This document shows positions 18,732-30,353 of a DNA stretch of 64,000 nt, piece after piece. This DNA is from CAIWHR01 sp963717695 (GTDB lineage Bacteria > Pseudomonadota > Gammaproteobacteria > Burkholderiales > Casimicrobiaceae): NCBI GenBank assembly GCA_963717695.1, contig CAVQWR010000003.1, forward strand, positions 496,001 to 560,000, written 5' to 3'. The notes beneath the pieces were generated by a model. It saw only the letters and a list, made by a program, of their open reading frames with translations, made no database searches and was not told where the DNA came from. How positions within the stretch are numbered: the first letter of the stretch is position 1; every line of letters starts with the position of its first letter. The position numbers were made by a program, and so were the translations under genes.

Positions 18732-19382
18732 ATGTCACCGACAGACGCCTCCCCCGCGCCGGAGCCGGCCGCGCCGCGCGGCAGCGCGCTGCACGAGGCG
18801 AAGCTCGCGGCGCGGCAGGCGATGATGGCGGCACGCGACGCGCTGCCCGCCGCGGCACGCCTCGCGGCCTCCGCCGCGATCACCGCGCGGATCGCCGCCC
18901 TGCCGTCGTACATCGCGGCACGGACGGTGCTGCTGACGCTTCCGTTTCGCAGCGAATGGGACACGCTGCCGCTCGTCGAGCAGGCGCTCGCCGCCGGCAA
19001 GACCGTGGCCGCGCCGCGGGTCAATCGCGCGACGCGCATGCTCGATCTGCACTCGCTTTCCGATTCGGCGCGCGCACTTCTCCCGGGCGCCTACGGTATT
19101 CCCGAGCCGGAGGCCACGGCGGATCGGGTCCCGCCGGAATCGGTGGAATGGGTCCTCGTTCCCGGTGTCGCGTTCGACCGGACCGGTCGGCGCCTCGGCT
19201 ACGGCGGCGGATACTACGACCGGCTGCTGCCGCTCCTCGGACGCGCCACGCGGGTCGCCGGCGCGTTCGACCTCCAGCTCGTCGATCGCGTGCCGTGGGC
19301 GCCGCACGACGTCTGCGTGGACGTGATCGTCACGGAATCGCAGACGCTCGTGATCGAGCGGGCCGGGGCGACGACACGCTAG
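18732..19382 (+). CDS. 5-formyltetrahydrofolate cyclo-ligase
   Basis: ATP-dependent conversion of 5-formyl-THF to 5,10-methenyl-THF (YgfA/MTHFS family). From the ATG at 18732 the protein has 216 residues; an in-frame ATG 18 bases upstream is possible. Motifs: ARQAMMAARDALP at the N-terminus, LPFRSEWDTLPLVEQAL, WVLVPGVAFDRTGRRLGYGG (substrate/ATP loop continuing GGYYDRLLP). Divergent from pepP with about 100 bp between starts. I do not see a convincing 6S RNA beside it, although that pairing is common. Confidence 0.92.
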   Translation: MSPTDASPAPEPAAPRGSALHEAKLAARQAMMAARDALPAAARLAASAAITARIAALPSYIAARTVLLTLPFRSEWDTLPLVEQALAAGKTVAAPRVNRATRMLDLHSLSDSARALLPGAYGIPEPEATADRVPPESVEWVLVPGVAFDRTGRRLGYGGGYYDRLLPLLGRATRVAGAFDLQLVDRVPWAPHDVCVDVIVTESQTLVIERAGATTR

Positions 19383-19718
19383 ACGCGCCGGATCGGCGCC
19401 GCCAGGTCCCCTGTCAAGGCGCCGCTCACGACGCGCCCCTGAGGGGGAACCAAGGCCAGGCAGCTCACAAGCGGAAAGTGTGTGCTCACACGCCATGGAT
19501 TATCCAGCCATATACGACTCCTGGATTCGCCCGGCTCTTTGCTCGCCAATGAATATTTTGGAAATAGATTCCATCTGGTGGTAAACTTCGCCGCGCCCCG
19601 CCGCCCGGTCGGGTCCAAGGAGCACGCGGGCGCAACCTGACCCGCGCGCATACAATCACTTTCCCCAAAGAACCGGCCGCGACGTCCGCGGCAAACGGTC
19701 AAGCGTTCCGGAGGCAGC
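19383..19718. other. Regulatory intergenic region upstream of aceE
   Basis: 336 bp without a gene, with a clear AT-rich block (about 19495-19595) in GC-rich surroundings. It contains an 11-bp palindrome TGGATTATCCA (19496-19506) and the candidate promoter described separately. No small ORF with a credible ribosome site is evident. Confidence 0.6.
19558..19587 (+). promoter_or_regulatory. Candidate promoter of aceE-aceF-lpdA
   Basis: TTGGAA (19558-19563) and TAAACT (19582-19587) spaced by 18 bp, inside the AT-rich block and about 130 bp before the aceE start. The palindrome TGGATTATCCA lies about 50 bp upstream of the -35 and could bind a regulator. Inference from sequence only. Confidence 0.4.
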
Positions 19719-22375
<2,657 letters not shown>

Positions 22376-22400
22376 CCGCCCGACACGTGGAGCCATCAGC

Positions 22401-23741
22401 ATGAGCACGATCGAAGTCAAGGTCCCGGACATCGGCGACTTCAAGGACGTCCCGGTCATCGAGGTCTTCGTGAAGGCCGGCGACGTCGTCGCCGCCGAGG
22501 ACTCGCTCGTCACGCTCGAATCGGACAAGGCGACGATGGACGTGCCGGCGCCCGCCGCAGGCACGGTGAAGGAAATGAAGCTGAAGGTCGGCGACAAGGT
22601 CGCCGAGGGCACGCTGATCCTCACGCTCGAGACTGGCGACGCGGCGCCCAAGGCTGCGCCAGCGTCGACGGCGCCCGCTCCCAGTCCCGCGGCTGCGCCT
22701 GCGCCGACGCCGGCCCCTGCGGCATCGGCAGCGTCCGCGGAGCCTGCGGAACCCGCGCCCGCGCCCCGCGCCGCGGCACCCGCCGCCGCACCGGCAGCGC
22801 CGATCGACGGCGACAGCTTCAAGGCGGCGCACGCGTCGCCGTCGGTGCGCAAGTTCGCGCGCGAGCTGGGCGTCGATCTCGCCCGGGTCACAGGCAGCGG
22901 TCCGCACGGCCGCATCCTCCAGGAGGACGTGCAGAATTTCGTCAAGCAGGCGATGACCGGTGCGGCGTCCGGCGCCGCGACGGGCGGCGGCATCAGCGGC
23001 GGCGGCGAGCTCAATCTGCTGCCATGGCCGAAGGTCGACTTCGCGAAGTTCGGGCCGTTCGAGACGCGGCCGCTGTCGCGGATCAAGAAGATCTCCGGCG
23101 CGAACCTCGCGCGGAACTGGGTGATGATCCCGCACGTCACGCAGTTCGACGAGGCGGACATCACCGACCTCGAGGCCTTCCGCGTCGCGCTCAACAAGGA
23201 GAACGAGAAGGCCGGCATCAAGGTGACGATGCTCGCGTTCCTGATCAAGGCGAGCGTCGCGGCGCTGAAGAAGTTCCCGGATTTCAACGCCTCGCTCGAC
23301 GGCGACAACCTCATCGTCAAGCAGTACTTCCACATCGGCTTCGCCGCCGACACGCCGAACGGCCTCGTCGTCCCGGTGATCCGCAACGCCGACCAGAAAG
23401 GCGTGCTCGCCATCGCGAAGGAGATGGGCGAGCTCTCCGCGAAGGCGCGCGAGGGCAAGCTCGGGCCGGCCGAAATGCAGGGCGGCTGCTTCTCGATCTC
23501 CTCGCTCGGCGGCATCGGCGGCACCGCGTTCACGCCGATCATCAACGCGCCCGAGGTCGCGATCCTCGGCGTGTCGAAGTCGCAGATGAAGCCGGTGTGG
23601 AACGGCAAGGAGTTCGCGCCGCGCCTGATGCTGCCGCTGTCGCTCTCGTACGACCATCGCGTGATCGACGGCGCGTCGGCGGCGCGCTTCACCGCGTACC
23701 TCTGCGCGCTGCTCGCCGACATGCGCCGCGTGATGCTCTAG
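22401..23741 (+). CDS. aceF: Dihydrolipoamide acetyltransferase E2
   Basis: 446 residues, intact. One N-terminal lipoyl domain (about 1-75) has the lipoyl-lysine motif ESDKATMDVPAP. A long Ala/Pro linker (about 80-140) follows, then the E1/E3-binding domain (ASPSVRKFARELGVDLARVT) and the catalytic core ending with DHRVIDGASAARF, where His and Asp are catalytic. The single lipoyl domain fits with the E3 gene downstream carrying a second one. 25 bp after aceE. Confidence 0.96.
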   Translation: MSTIEVKVPDIGDFKDVPVIEVFVKAGDVVAAEDSLVTLESDKATMDVPAPAAGTVKEMKLKVGDKVAEGTLILTLETGDAAPKAAPASTAPAPSPAAAPAPTPAPAASAASAEPAEPAPAPRAAAPAAAPAAPIDGDSFKAAHASPSVRKFARELGVDLARVTGSGPHGRILQEDVQNFVKQAMTGAASGAATGGGISGGGELNLLPWPKVDFAKFGPFETRPLSRIKKISGANLARNWVMIPHVTQFDEADITDLEAFRVALNKENEKAGIKVTMLAFLIKASVAALKKFPDFNASLDGDNLIVKQYFHIGFAADTPNGLVVPVIRNADQKGVLAIAKEMGELSAKAREGKLGPAEMQGGCFSISSLGGIGGTAFTPIINAPEVAILGVSKSQMKPVWNGKEFAPRLMLPLSLSYDHRVIDGASAARFTAYLCALLADMRRVML

Positions 23742-23752
23742 ACGGATCCGAC

Positions 23753-25579
23753 ATGGCTACCATCGAAGTCAAGGTTCCGGACATCGGCGACTTCAAGGAC
23801 ATCCCGGTCATCGAGGTGTTCGTGAAGCCGGGCGATACGGTCGCCGCCGAGGATTCGCTCGTCACGCTCGAGTCGGACAAGGCGACGATGGATGTGCCTT
23901 CGCCCGCCGCGGGAATCGTCAAGGAAGTCCACGTCAAGGTCGGCGACAAGGTCAGCGAAGGTTCCCTGATCGTCGTGCTCGATTCCGCCGCGGCCGCGAC
24001 CGCACCGTCGCAGCCTGCGTCCGGTGCAAAGGCCGGCGCCGCGGCGTCCGCGCCGCCTGCTGCGGCGACGGCGACGCCCGCCGCGCCCGCCGCGCCGCCG
24101 CCGCGCCGATTCCCGGCGCGGCGCCCGCGTACACCGGCAAGGTCGACGTCGAATGCCAGATGCTCGTGCTGGGCTCGGGCCCGGGCGGTTACAGCGCCGC
24201 GTTCCGCGCCGCGGATCTCGGGATGAAGACGGTGCTCGTCGAGCGCTACGCGGACCTCGGCGGCGTCTGTCTCAACGTCGGCTGCATTCCGTCGAAGGCA
24301 TTGCTGCATATCGCCGCCGTGATGGACGAGGCGAAGGCGCTTGCCGACCACGGCGTCGCCTTCGGTACGCCGCAGGTCGACCTCGACAAGCTGCGCGGGT
24401 GGAAGAACAAGGTCGTCGGCAAGCTGACCGGCGGCCTCGCGGGCATGGCGAAGTCGCGCAAGGTCGACGTCGTGCGCGGCGTCGGCCAGTTCCTCGACCC
24501 GCACCATCTCGAGGTCGAGGTGACCGAAGGAACGGGTCAGGCGAAATCGGGTGCGAAGAAGGTCGTTAAGTTCGCGCAGGCGATCATCGCCGCCGGCTCG
24601 CAGGTCGTGCGGCTGCCGTTCATCCCCGATGACCCGCGCGTGCTCGATTCGACCGGCGCGCTCGAGCTCGCGTCGATTCCCAAGCGCATGCTCGTGATCG
24701 GCGGCGGCATCATCGGCCTCGAGATGGGCACCGTGTACTCGACGCTGGGCTCGCGCCTCGACGTCGTCGAGATGCTGCCGGGGCTGATGCCGGGCGCCGA
24801 CCGCGATCTCGTCCGCGTCTGGGAGAAGGTCAACAAGCATCGCTTCGACCGCATCATGCTCGGCACCCGGACGACCGCGGTCGAAGCGAAGCCCGATGCG
24901 CTGTGGGTGACGCTTCGACGGCCCGAACGCGCCGAAGGAGCCGCAACCGTACGACGCCGTGCTGATGAGCGTCGGCCGCGCGCCCAACGGGAAGAAGATC
25001 GCCGCGGACAAGGCCGGCGTCGCCGTCACCGACCGCGGCTTCATTCCCGTCGACAACCAGATGCGCACCAACGTGCCGCACATCTTCGCGATCGGCGACG
25101 TCGTCGGCCAGCCGATGCTCGCGCACAAGGCCACGCACGAAGGCCACGTCGCCGCTGAAGCGGCCGCCGGCGAAAAGAGCTTCTTCGACGCTCGCGTCAT
25201 TCCGTCGGTCGCCTACACCGATCCCGAGATCGCATGGGTCGGGCTCACCGAGGACGAAGCGAAGGAGAAAGGCATCAAGGTCGAAAAGAGCCTCTTCCCC
25301 TGGGCGGCGTCGGGTCGCGCAATCGCCAACGGCCGCGACGAGGGGCACACCAAGCTGCTGTTCGACGCGGCGACGCACCGGATCGTCGGCGGCGGCATCG
25401 TCGGCACGCACGCGGGCGATCTCATCGCCGAGCTCGCGCTCGCGATCGAGATGGGTGCCGACGCCGTCGACATCGGCCGCACGATCCATCCGCATCCGAC
25501 GCTGTCCGAATCGGTGGGCCTCGCCGCCGAAGCCTTCGAGGGCGTCTGCACGGATCTTCCGCCGGCGCGCAAGAAATAG
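23753..25579 (+). CDS. lpdA: Dihydrolipoamide dehydrogenase E3 with N-terminal lipoyl domain, two frameshifts
   Basis: Flavoenzyme that reoxidises E2 lipoyl groups. The start at 23753 yields an N-terminal lipoyl domain (ESDKATMDVPSP) nearly identical to that of aceF, then an Ala/Pro linker. An indel near 24105 leads to QMLVLGSGPGGYSAAFRAAD and the redox disulfide GGVCLNVGCIPSKALLH. NAD-binding is MLVIGGGIIGLEMGTVYSTL. A second indel near 24918 leads to FAIGDVVGQPMLAHKATHEG and the dimer-interface histidine motif IHPHPTLSE. Lipoyl-bearing E3 is known in several betaproteobacteria and Neisseria. 11 bp after aceF. Confidence 0.94.
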
Positions 25580-25643
25580 CGCGTACCGCAGAATTCAGGC
25601 GCGCAGATTTTTTCCTGAGGGCCGCACGCGTATTGCCGAATAT

Positions 25644-25678
25644 ACCCAAAACGGGCATGTTCACACCCAATATGGGCA
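25644..25678 (+). promoter_or_regulatory. Paired 14-bp repeats before the MNT gene (candidate autoregulatory operator)
   Basis: ACCCAAAACGGGCA (25644-25657) and ACCCAATATGGGCA (25665-25678) differ at two positions and are exactly 21 bp apart, two helical turns. Each has a CCCAA-n-GGG dyad core. They cover the first two possible ATG codons of the winged-helix/MNT gene, so the true start may be further downstream. Binding by that winged helix is inference. Confidence 0.5.
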
Positions 25679-26295
25679 CAAAGACTGTCGGGACACGCAG
25701 GCGTCGAGCGTCGGGATTGGCGGACGCTCTGTTTTCGACGACGCAGCAACGCGTGCTCGGCCTGTTGTTCGGTCAACCCGACCGCAGCTTCTACGCGACG
25801 GAGCTGATCGCCCGGACGCTCGCCGGGTCGGGCGCCGTTCAGCGAGAACTGGCCCGGCTGGAGCAGACCGCGCTGGTCACGACTCGCCGGCTCGGGACGC
25901 AAAGGCACTATCAAGCCAATCCGAAATCGCCGCTTTACGCGGAACGGTGCAGCATTGCGCAAAAGACGTTTGGACTGGCCGAGCCGCTGCGCGAAGTCCT
26001 CGCCAGGTTGGCACACAAGATTATGGCGGCATTCGTATTCGGATCCGTCGCCAAACGACGGGACACGGTCGCCAGTGACATCGATCTCATGGTCGTCAGC
26101 GACGACCTGACGTACGCCGACGTGTTCGCCGCGCTGGAGCCGCTGGCCGCGAAGCTCCGTCGAACGGTGAACCCAACCGTCTACAGCATGAAGGAACTGC
26201 GCAGGCGCGTCACCCGCGACAACGCCTTCGTGAAGCGCGTGCTTGCGCAGCCGAAAATCTGGGTGATCGGGAGCGAAGATGACATCGCCGCTTGA
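25657..26295 (+). CDS. Winged-helix / MNT-type nucleotidyltransferase (HEPN-MNT antitoxin-like)
   Basis: 212 residues from the first ATG. The N-terminal half reads LADALFSTTQQRVLGLLFGQ, then ATELIARTLAGSGAVQRELA, a winged-helix DNA-binding fold. The C-terminal half has the nucleotidyltransferase signature AFVFGSVAKRRDTVASDIDL (GS plus DxD). Minimal nucleotidyltransferases of this kind commonly act as antitoxins that modify HEPN partners. The next gene starts 17 bases before this stop, so the two are coupled. Starts at 25672 or near LADALFS are equally possible given the repeats over the 5' end. Confidence 0.8.
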   Translation: MFTPNMGTKTVGTRRRRASGLADALFSTTQQRVLGLLFGQPDRSFYATELIARTLAGSGAVQRELARLEQTALVTTRRLGTQRHYQANPKSPLYAERCSIAQKTFGLAEPLREVLARLAHKIMAAFVFGSVAKRRDTVASDIDLMVVSDDLTYADVFAALEPLAAKLRRTVNPTVYSMKELRRRVTRDNAFVKRVLAQPKIWVIGSEDDIAA

Positions 26296-26702
26296 CCGCC
26301 TGGCCGATCCCTGGCAAGGCGCCGTCGATCGAACCCGCGGATGCGAAGGAGTTCGCCGGTCTCAAACGGTCCGGCCTGACCCGGCTTGGCGATGCGTGCA
26401 ACACGACCATTTCGCTCGAAGGCCGCTTCGATCCCGCATACAACGCCGCTCACGCGCTTTGCCTCGCGGCGCTGCGGCATCGCGGGTTCCGGCCCGCCAA
26501 TCGCTACATCGTGTTCCAGACGCTGCCGCACACGCTCGACCTCGGACCGGAGGTGTGGCGGGTGCTCGCAAAGGGCCATGACGTTCGCAACCTCGGTGAG
26601 TACGAGGGCGAGCTCGACATCGACGAGCGTCTCGTCGCGGATCTGATCGCGGCATGCCGCGCCGTGGCGGCAAAGCTCGAAACGCTGCCACCCATACGCT
26701 GA
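26279..26702 (+). CDS. HEPN-like partner of the MNT protein, probable frameshift
   Basis: About 140 residues, helical, reading LTRLGDACNTTISLEGRFDP and AYNAAHALCLAALRHRGFRP, then HDVRNLGEYEGELDIDERLV. The RNxxEY segment near a C-terminal helix is reminiscent of the HEPN active-site region (Rx4-6H), although the usual His is not in place. The ATG at 26279 (MTSPLDRLADPWQG) overlaps the MNT gene and matches the expected layout. An indel near 26310 is needed to join it to KAPSIEPADAKEFAGLKRSG; otherwise the start is at 26292. Probably the toxin or effector half of a two-gene module. Function is inferred from context. Confidence 0.6.
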
Positions 26703-26742
26703 TGCACGAATAAATTCATCAAACAATCGAAGGGCAGAAGCC

Positions 26743-27402
26743 ATGACCCAGGACGAAATGAAGCAGGCGGTCGCCCGCGAGGCGATCAAATACGTTGTCG
26801 ACGACGAGTTCATCGGCGTCGGCTCGGGCTCGACGGCGAATTTCTTCATCGACGAGCTCGCCAGGGTCAAGAACCGGATCAAGGGTGCGGTGTCGAGCTC
26901 GGCGAAGTCCACCGAGCGGCTCAAGGGGCACGGCATCTACGTCGAGGACCTCAACAACGTGTCCGGCCTGCCGGTGTACGTCGACGGCGCCGACGAGGTG
27001 ACCGAGCACGGCGCGATGATCAAGGGCGGCGGCGGCGCGCTGACGCGCGAGAAGATCGTCGCGGCCGTGGCGCGCAAGTTCGTCTGCATCGTCGATGCGA
27101 CGAAGCTCGTCCCGGTGCTCGGCAAGTTTCCGCTGCCGGTCGAGGTGATCCCGATGGCGCGGAGCTACGTGGCGCGCCAGCTGGTGCTGCTGGGCGGCCA
27201 GCCGGCGTGGCGGATGGGCTTCACGACGGACAACGGCAACGTGATCCTCGACGTCCACGGCCTCGCGCTGACGAATCCTGTCGAGATGGAGGCGAGGATC
27301 CGGGCCATCGCCGGCGTCGTCACGGTCGGGCTGTTCGCGCAGCGCGGCGCCAACGTGATCCTGCTTGGCAGCAACACCGGGGTGAAGACGCTGGTCGTCT
27401 GA
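26743..27402 (+). CDS. rpiA: Ribose-5-phosphate isomerase A
   Basis: 219 residues, intact. Interconverts ribose-5-phosphate and ribulose-5-phosphate in the pentose-phosphate pathway. Motifs: GVGSGSTANFFIDEL (phosphate binding), PVYVDGADEVTEHGAMIKGG with catalytic Asp and Lys, and GGALTREKIVAAVA with the catalytic Glu. Start at 26743 preceded by AGAAG. Lies 40 bp after the HEPN-like gene. Confidence 0.96.
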   Translation: MTQDEMKQAVAREAIKYVVDDEFIGVGSGSTANFFIDELARVKNRIKGAVSSSAKSTERLKGHGIYVEDLNNVSGLPVYVDGADEVTEHGAMIKGGGGALTREKIVAAVARKFVCIVDATKLVPVLGKFPLPVEVIPMARSYVARQLVLLGGQPAWRMGFTTDNGNVILDVHGLALTNPVEMEARIRAIAGVVTVGLFAQRGANVILLGSNTGVKTLVV

Positions 27403-27449
27403 ACGCCGCCCGCGCCGCCGCCCGGCTGCGTTGGCGCTAGAATGTCCGC

Positions 27450-28745
27450 ATGTCCAATCTCCTGATCCCGGGGCTCGGCACCTTTTCCGACGTCGCCGCG
27501 TACATGCACGGCGTCGGCGATGCCGCCCGTGCCGCGTCGCGCGAACTCGCCCGCGCCGGCACGCAGGCGCGCAACGACGCGCTCCATGCGATGTCCGCCG
27601 CGATCCGGCGCGCCAGCGCAAAGCTCGTCGCGGCGAATCGCGTGGATGTCGCCGCGGCGCAAGCCGCCGGCAGCGACAAGGCCTTCGTCGACCGCCTGAC
27701 GCTCTCGCCTGGTCAGGTCGATGCAATGGCGGACGGCATCGACGCCATCGCGGCGCTGCCTGACCCGATCGGCGAGATCAGCGGGCTCGTCAACCGGCCA
27801 TCCGGCATCCAGGTCGGGCGGATGCGCGTGCCGCTCGGCGTCGTCGGCATCATCTACGAGTCGCGTCCCAACGTCACCGCCGACGCCGCGGCACTCTGCA
27901 TCAAGTCTGGCAATGCGTCGATACTGCGCGGGGGCTCGGAGGCGCTCTCGAGCAACCAGGCGATCGCCGCGTGCGTGCACGAAGGCCTCGTCGCCGCGGG
28001 CCTGCCCCCGACGGGAGTGCAGGTCGTGGCGACCAGCGACCGCGCCGCCGTCGGCTGCCTGATCGCCGACGAAAAGCACGTCGACGTGATCATCCCCCGC
28101 GGCGGCAAGAGCCTCATCGAACGCATCGCGAGCGAAGCGAAGGTTCCCGTCATCAAGCACCTCGACGGCGTCTGTCATGTCTACATCGACGCCTACGCCG
28201 ACGTCGACATGGCGGTCCGCATCGCCGACAACGCGAAGACCCAGCGCTACTCGCCGTGCAATACGATGGAGACGCTCCTCGTCCACGCCGCCATCGCCAC
28301 GCGCGTGCTGCCGCCGCTGGCGTCGATCTACGCGGCGAAGGGCGTCGAGCTCCGCGGCTGCGAGCGCGCCCGCGCGCTGGTGCCGGCGATGAAGGTCGCG
28401 ACCGAGAACGACTGGTACACCGAGTATCTCGCGCCGATCCTCTCGGTGCGTGTCGTCGACGATCTCGACGCGGCGATCGCGCACATCGCGAAGTACGGCT
28501 CGCAGCATACGGACGCCATCGTCACCGCGAATCACGCGGCGGCAATGCGCTTCCTGCGCGAGGTCGACTCGAGCACGGTCATGGTCAATGCATCGACGCG
28601 ATTCGCCGACGGCTTCGAGTTCGGCCTGGGCGCCGAGATCGGCATCTCCACCAACAAGCTGCACGCCCGCGGTCCCGTCGGGCTGGAAGGACTCACCAGC
28701 CAGAAGTGGATCGTGCTGGGCTCGGGCCAGATCCGAGAGAGCTAG
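27450..28745 (+). CDS. proA: Gamma-glutamyl phosphate reductase
   Basis: 431 residues, intact. NADPH-dependent reduction of gamma-glutamyl phosphate in proline synthesis. Motifs: PLGVVGIIYESRPNVTADAA, AALCIKSGNASILRGGSEAL, the catalytic Cys in TQRYSPCNTMETLLVH, and FEFGLGAEIGISTNKLHARG at the C-terminus. No proB nearby. 47 bp after rpiA. Confidence 0.96.
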   Translation: MSNLLIPGLGTFSDVAAYMHGVGDAARAASRELARAGTQARNDALHAMSAAIRRASAKLVAANRVDVAAAQAAGSDKAFVDRLTLSPGQVDAMADGIDAIAALPDPIGEISGLVNRPSGIQVGRMRVPLGVVGIIYESRPNVTADAAALCIKSGNASILRGGSEALSSNQAIAACVHEGLVAAGLPPTGVQVVATSDRAAVGCLIADEKHVDVIIPRGGKSLIERIASEAKVPVIKHLDGVCHVYIDAYADVDMAVRIADNAKTQRYSPCNTMETLLVHAAIATRVLPPLASIYAAKGVELRGCERARALVPAMKVATENDWYTEYLAPILSVRVVDDLDAAIAHIAKYGSQHTDAIVTANHAAAMRFLREVDSSTVMVNASTRFADGFEFGLGAEIGISTNKLHARGPVGLEGLTSQKWIVLGSGQIRES

Positions 28746-28815
28746 CGCACGCCGCGGCCCGCGCTTCGCCCGGGCTCACTTCGCTTTACCCCACGAACGA
28801 AAGCGCAGCCCGCCC

Positions 28816-29671
28816 ATGTCATCGTCGGTATCGGTGTCCATCGCGACCAACAGCGCGATTGCCGCGGCGAAGGGCTTCGGCTTCTTCGTCACCGGCTCGC
28901 CCACGTTCTTCGCCGAGACCGTGCATTCGCTCGCCGACGTCGGCAACCAGGTGCTGCTGAAGATCGGCGAGGTGCGCGGCCGTGCCGGCCCCAACCGCGA
29001 TCATCCCTTCGGGCGCGGCCAGGAAAAATTCTTCTGGGCGCTGGTGTCGGCGGTCAGCGTGTTCTTCATCGGCTGCGGCATCAACGTCTATCACGGCATC
29101 CACGCCCTCATCAGCCCGACGGACATCCAGCCGTTTTCGCTGCTGGTGCTGGGCCTGCTCGTGTTCGCGCTCGCGCTCGAGGGATGGACGTTCTCGATCG
29201 CGTGGAAGGAGATCGGCGGTCTGCGTGGCCTCAAGGAGAACCGCAACAACGTGACGGTGCTCGCGGTGCTGCTCGAGGATGCCGTCGCGCTCTTCGGCAT
29301 TCTGCTGACGCTGCTCGTCGCCGGCGTGTCGTACGTCGCGGGGCCGCGGCCCGAGTTCGACGCGGCGGTCGCCATCGTCGTCGGAATTCTCCTCGGCGTG
29401 ATGGCGCTTTTTCTCGCGGCGCTCAATCGACGCCTGCTGATCGACAGCTCCGATCGGGCGCTCGACCGCGACGCCGAAGCGTGGCTGAAGACGCAGGGTG
29501 TCGCTGCCGACGTGCGCTCGCTCATCGTCGACGACGATCGCGCAGTGGCGTTCATCTGCTACCCGGCAGGAGGTGCCGGGCTCCTACGCGCTCGGACAGG
29601 CACTGAAGGCGCACGCGCACGGCGTGCTGCACAAGACGCTCGACGCGGTCTACTGGAAGTTCCGGCACTGA
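28816..29671 (+). CDS. Cation diffusion facilitator (SLC30A9-like), one frameshift
   Basis: Inner-membrane divalent-cation exporter family. The start at 28816 gives MSSSVSVSIATNSAIAAAKG. TM2 contains the metal-site motif ETVHSLADVGNQ (HxxxD), then the loop DHPFGRGQEKFFWAL. The TM5 site is LLEDAVALFGI, with Glu-Asp where many CDFs have HxxxD. An indel near 29570 is required to join to QALKAHAHGVLHKTLDAVYW and KFRH at the end. About 285 residues. The metal is unknown; the altered TM5 site suggests it is not a simple zinc exporter. Confidence 0.8.
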
Positions 29672-29678
29672 GCCCGCG

Positions 29679-30245
29679 ATGACCGCGACGGCATCGGATG
29701 TTCTTCTGTTCTGGTTCGGCGAACTGCCGCACGAGAGTCGCGACGTCTGGTTCCGCAAGGATCCCGCCTTCGACGCCCTGATCCGCGAGCGTTTCGGCGA
29801 TGCGGTTGCCGCGGCGCAGGACGGTGCGTTCTCGGACTGGTCGGTCTCCACGCGCGGCGCATTGGCGCGCGTGATCCTGCTCGATCAATTCACCCGCAAC
29901 ATCTATCGCGACACTGCGCGCGCATTCGCCGGCGACGCGCAGGCACTCGCGATAGCCACCGCAGTCGTCGATGCCGGCCTCGACCGCGCACTCGACCGCT
30001 ACGAGCGACAATTCCTTTACCTGCCGTTCGAGCACGACGAATCCGCGGTGGTGCAGGATCGCTCGGTCGAGCTGTTCGCCGCCCTCGCGCGGGAGACGGG
30101 CGACGACTCGCTCATGCCCTGGGCACGGCGGCACGCCGAGATCGTCCACCGCTTCGGCCGCTTTCCCCACCGCAATGCGATCCTGGGCCGCGCCTCGACG
30201 CCGGAAGAAACGGCATTTCTCGAGGGACCCGGGTCGCGCTTCTGA
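29679..30245 (+). CDS. DUF924-family protein
   Basis: 188 residues, intact, all-helical (tetratricopeptide-like fold). Diagnostic pieces are LLFWFGELPHESRDVWFRKD, ILLDQFTRNIYRDTARAFAG, RYERQFLYLPFEHDESAVVQ and FPHRNAILGRASTPEETAFL. The family is widespread in proteobacteria with no established biochemical role. Starts 7 bp after the CDF gene, so probably co-transcribed. Confidence 0.9.
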   Translation: MTATASDVLLFWFGELPHESRDVWFRKDPAFDALIRERFGDAVAAAQDGAFSDWSVSTRGALARVILLDQFTRNIYRDTARAFAGDAQALAIATAVVDAGLDRALDRYERQFLYLPFEHDESAVVQDRSVELFAALARETGDDSLMPWARRHAEIVHRFGRFPHRNAILGRASTPEETAFLEGPGSRF

Positions 30246-30353
30246 TCCGGACCTTCGATGCAGCTTTCGGCCGATCCACGCAGCGTGACCGAGCGCGCGC
30301 CGGCGCGGCCGCGGCGCGCCTCGCGTTCGCGCGCACGCTGAAGACGCGCGGCC

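Noticed and set aside
19395..19470. Possible further copy of the GC-run palindromic repeat before aceE
   Set aside because: Only a short C/G-run similarity (CCCCTGAGGGGG); not enough to call a family member.
25580..25643. Terminator after lpdA (TCAGG ... CCTGA around a T-run)
   Set aside because: The stem is five bases and the T-run is in the loop rather than after the stem.
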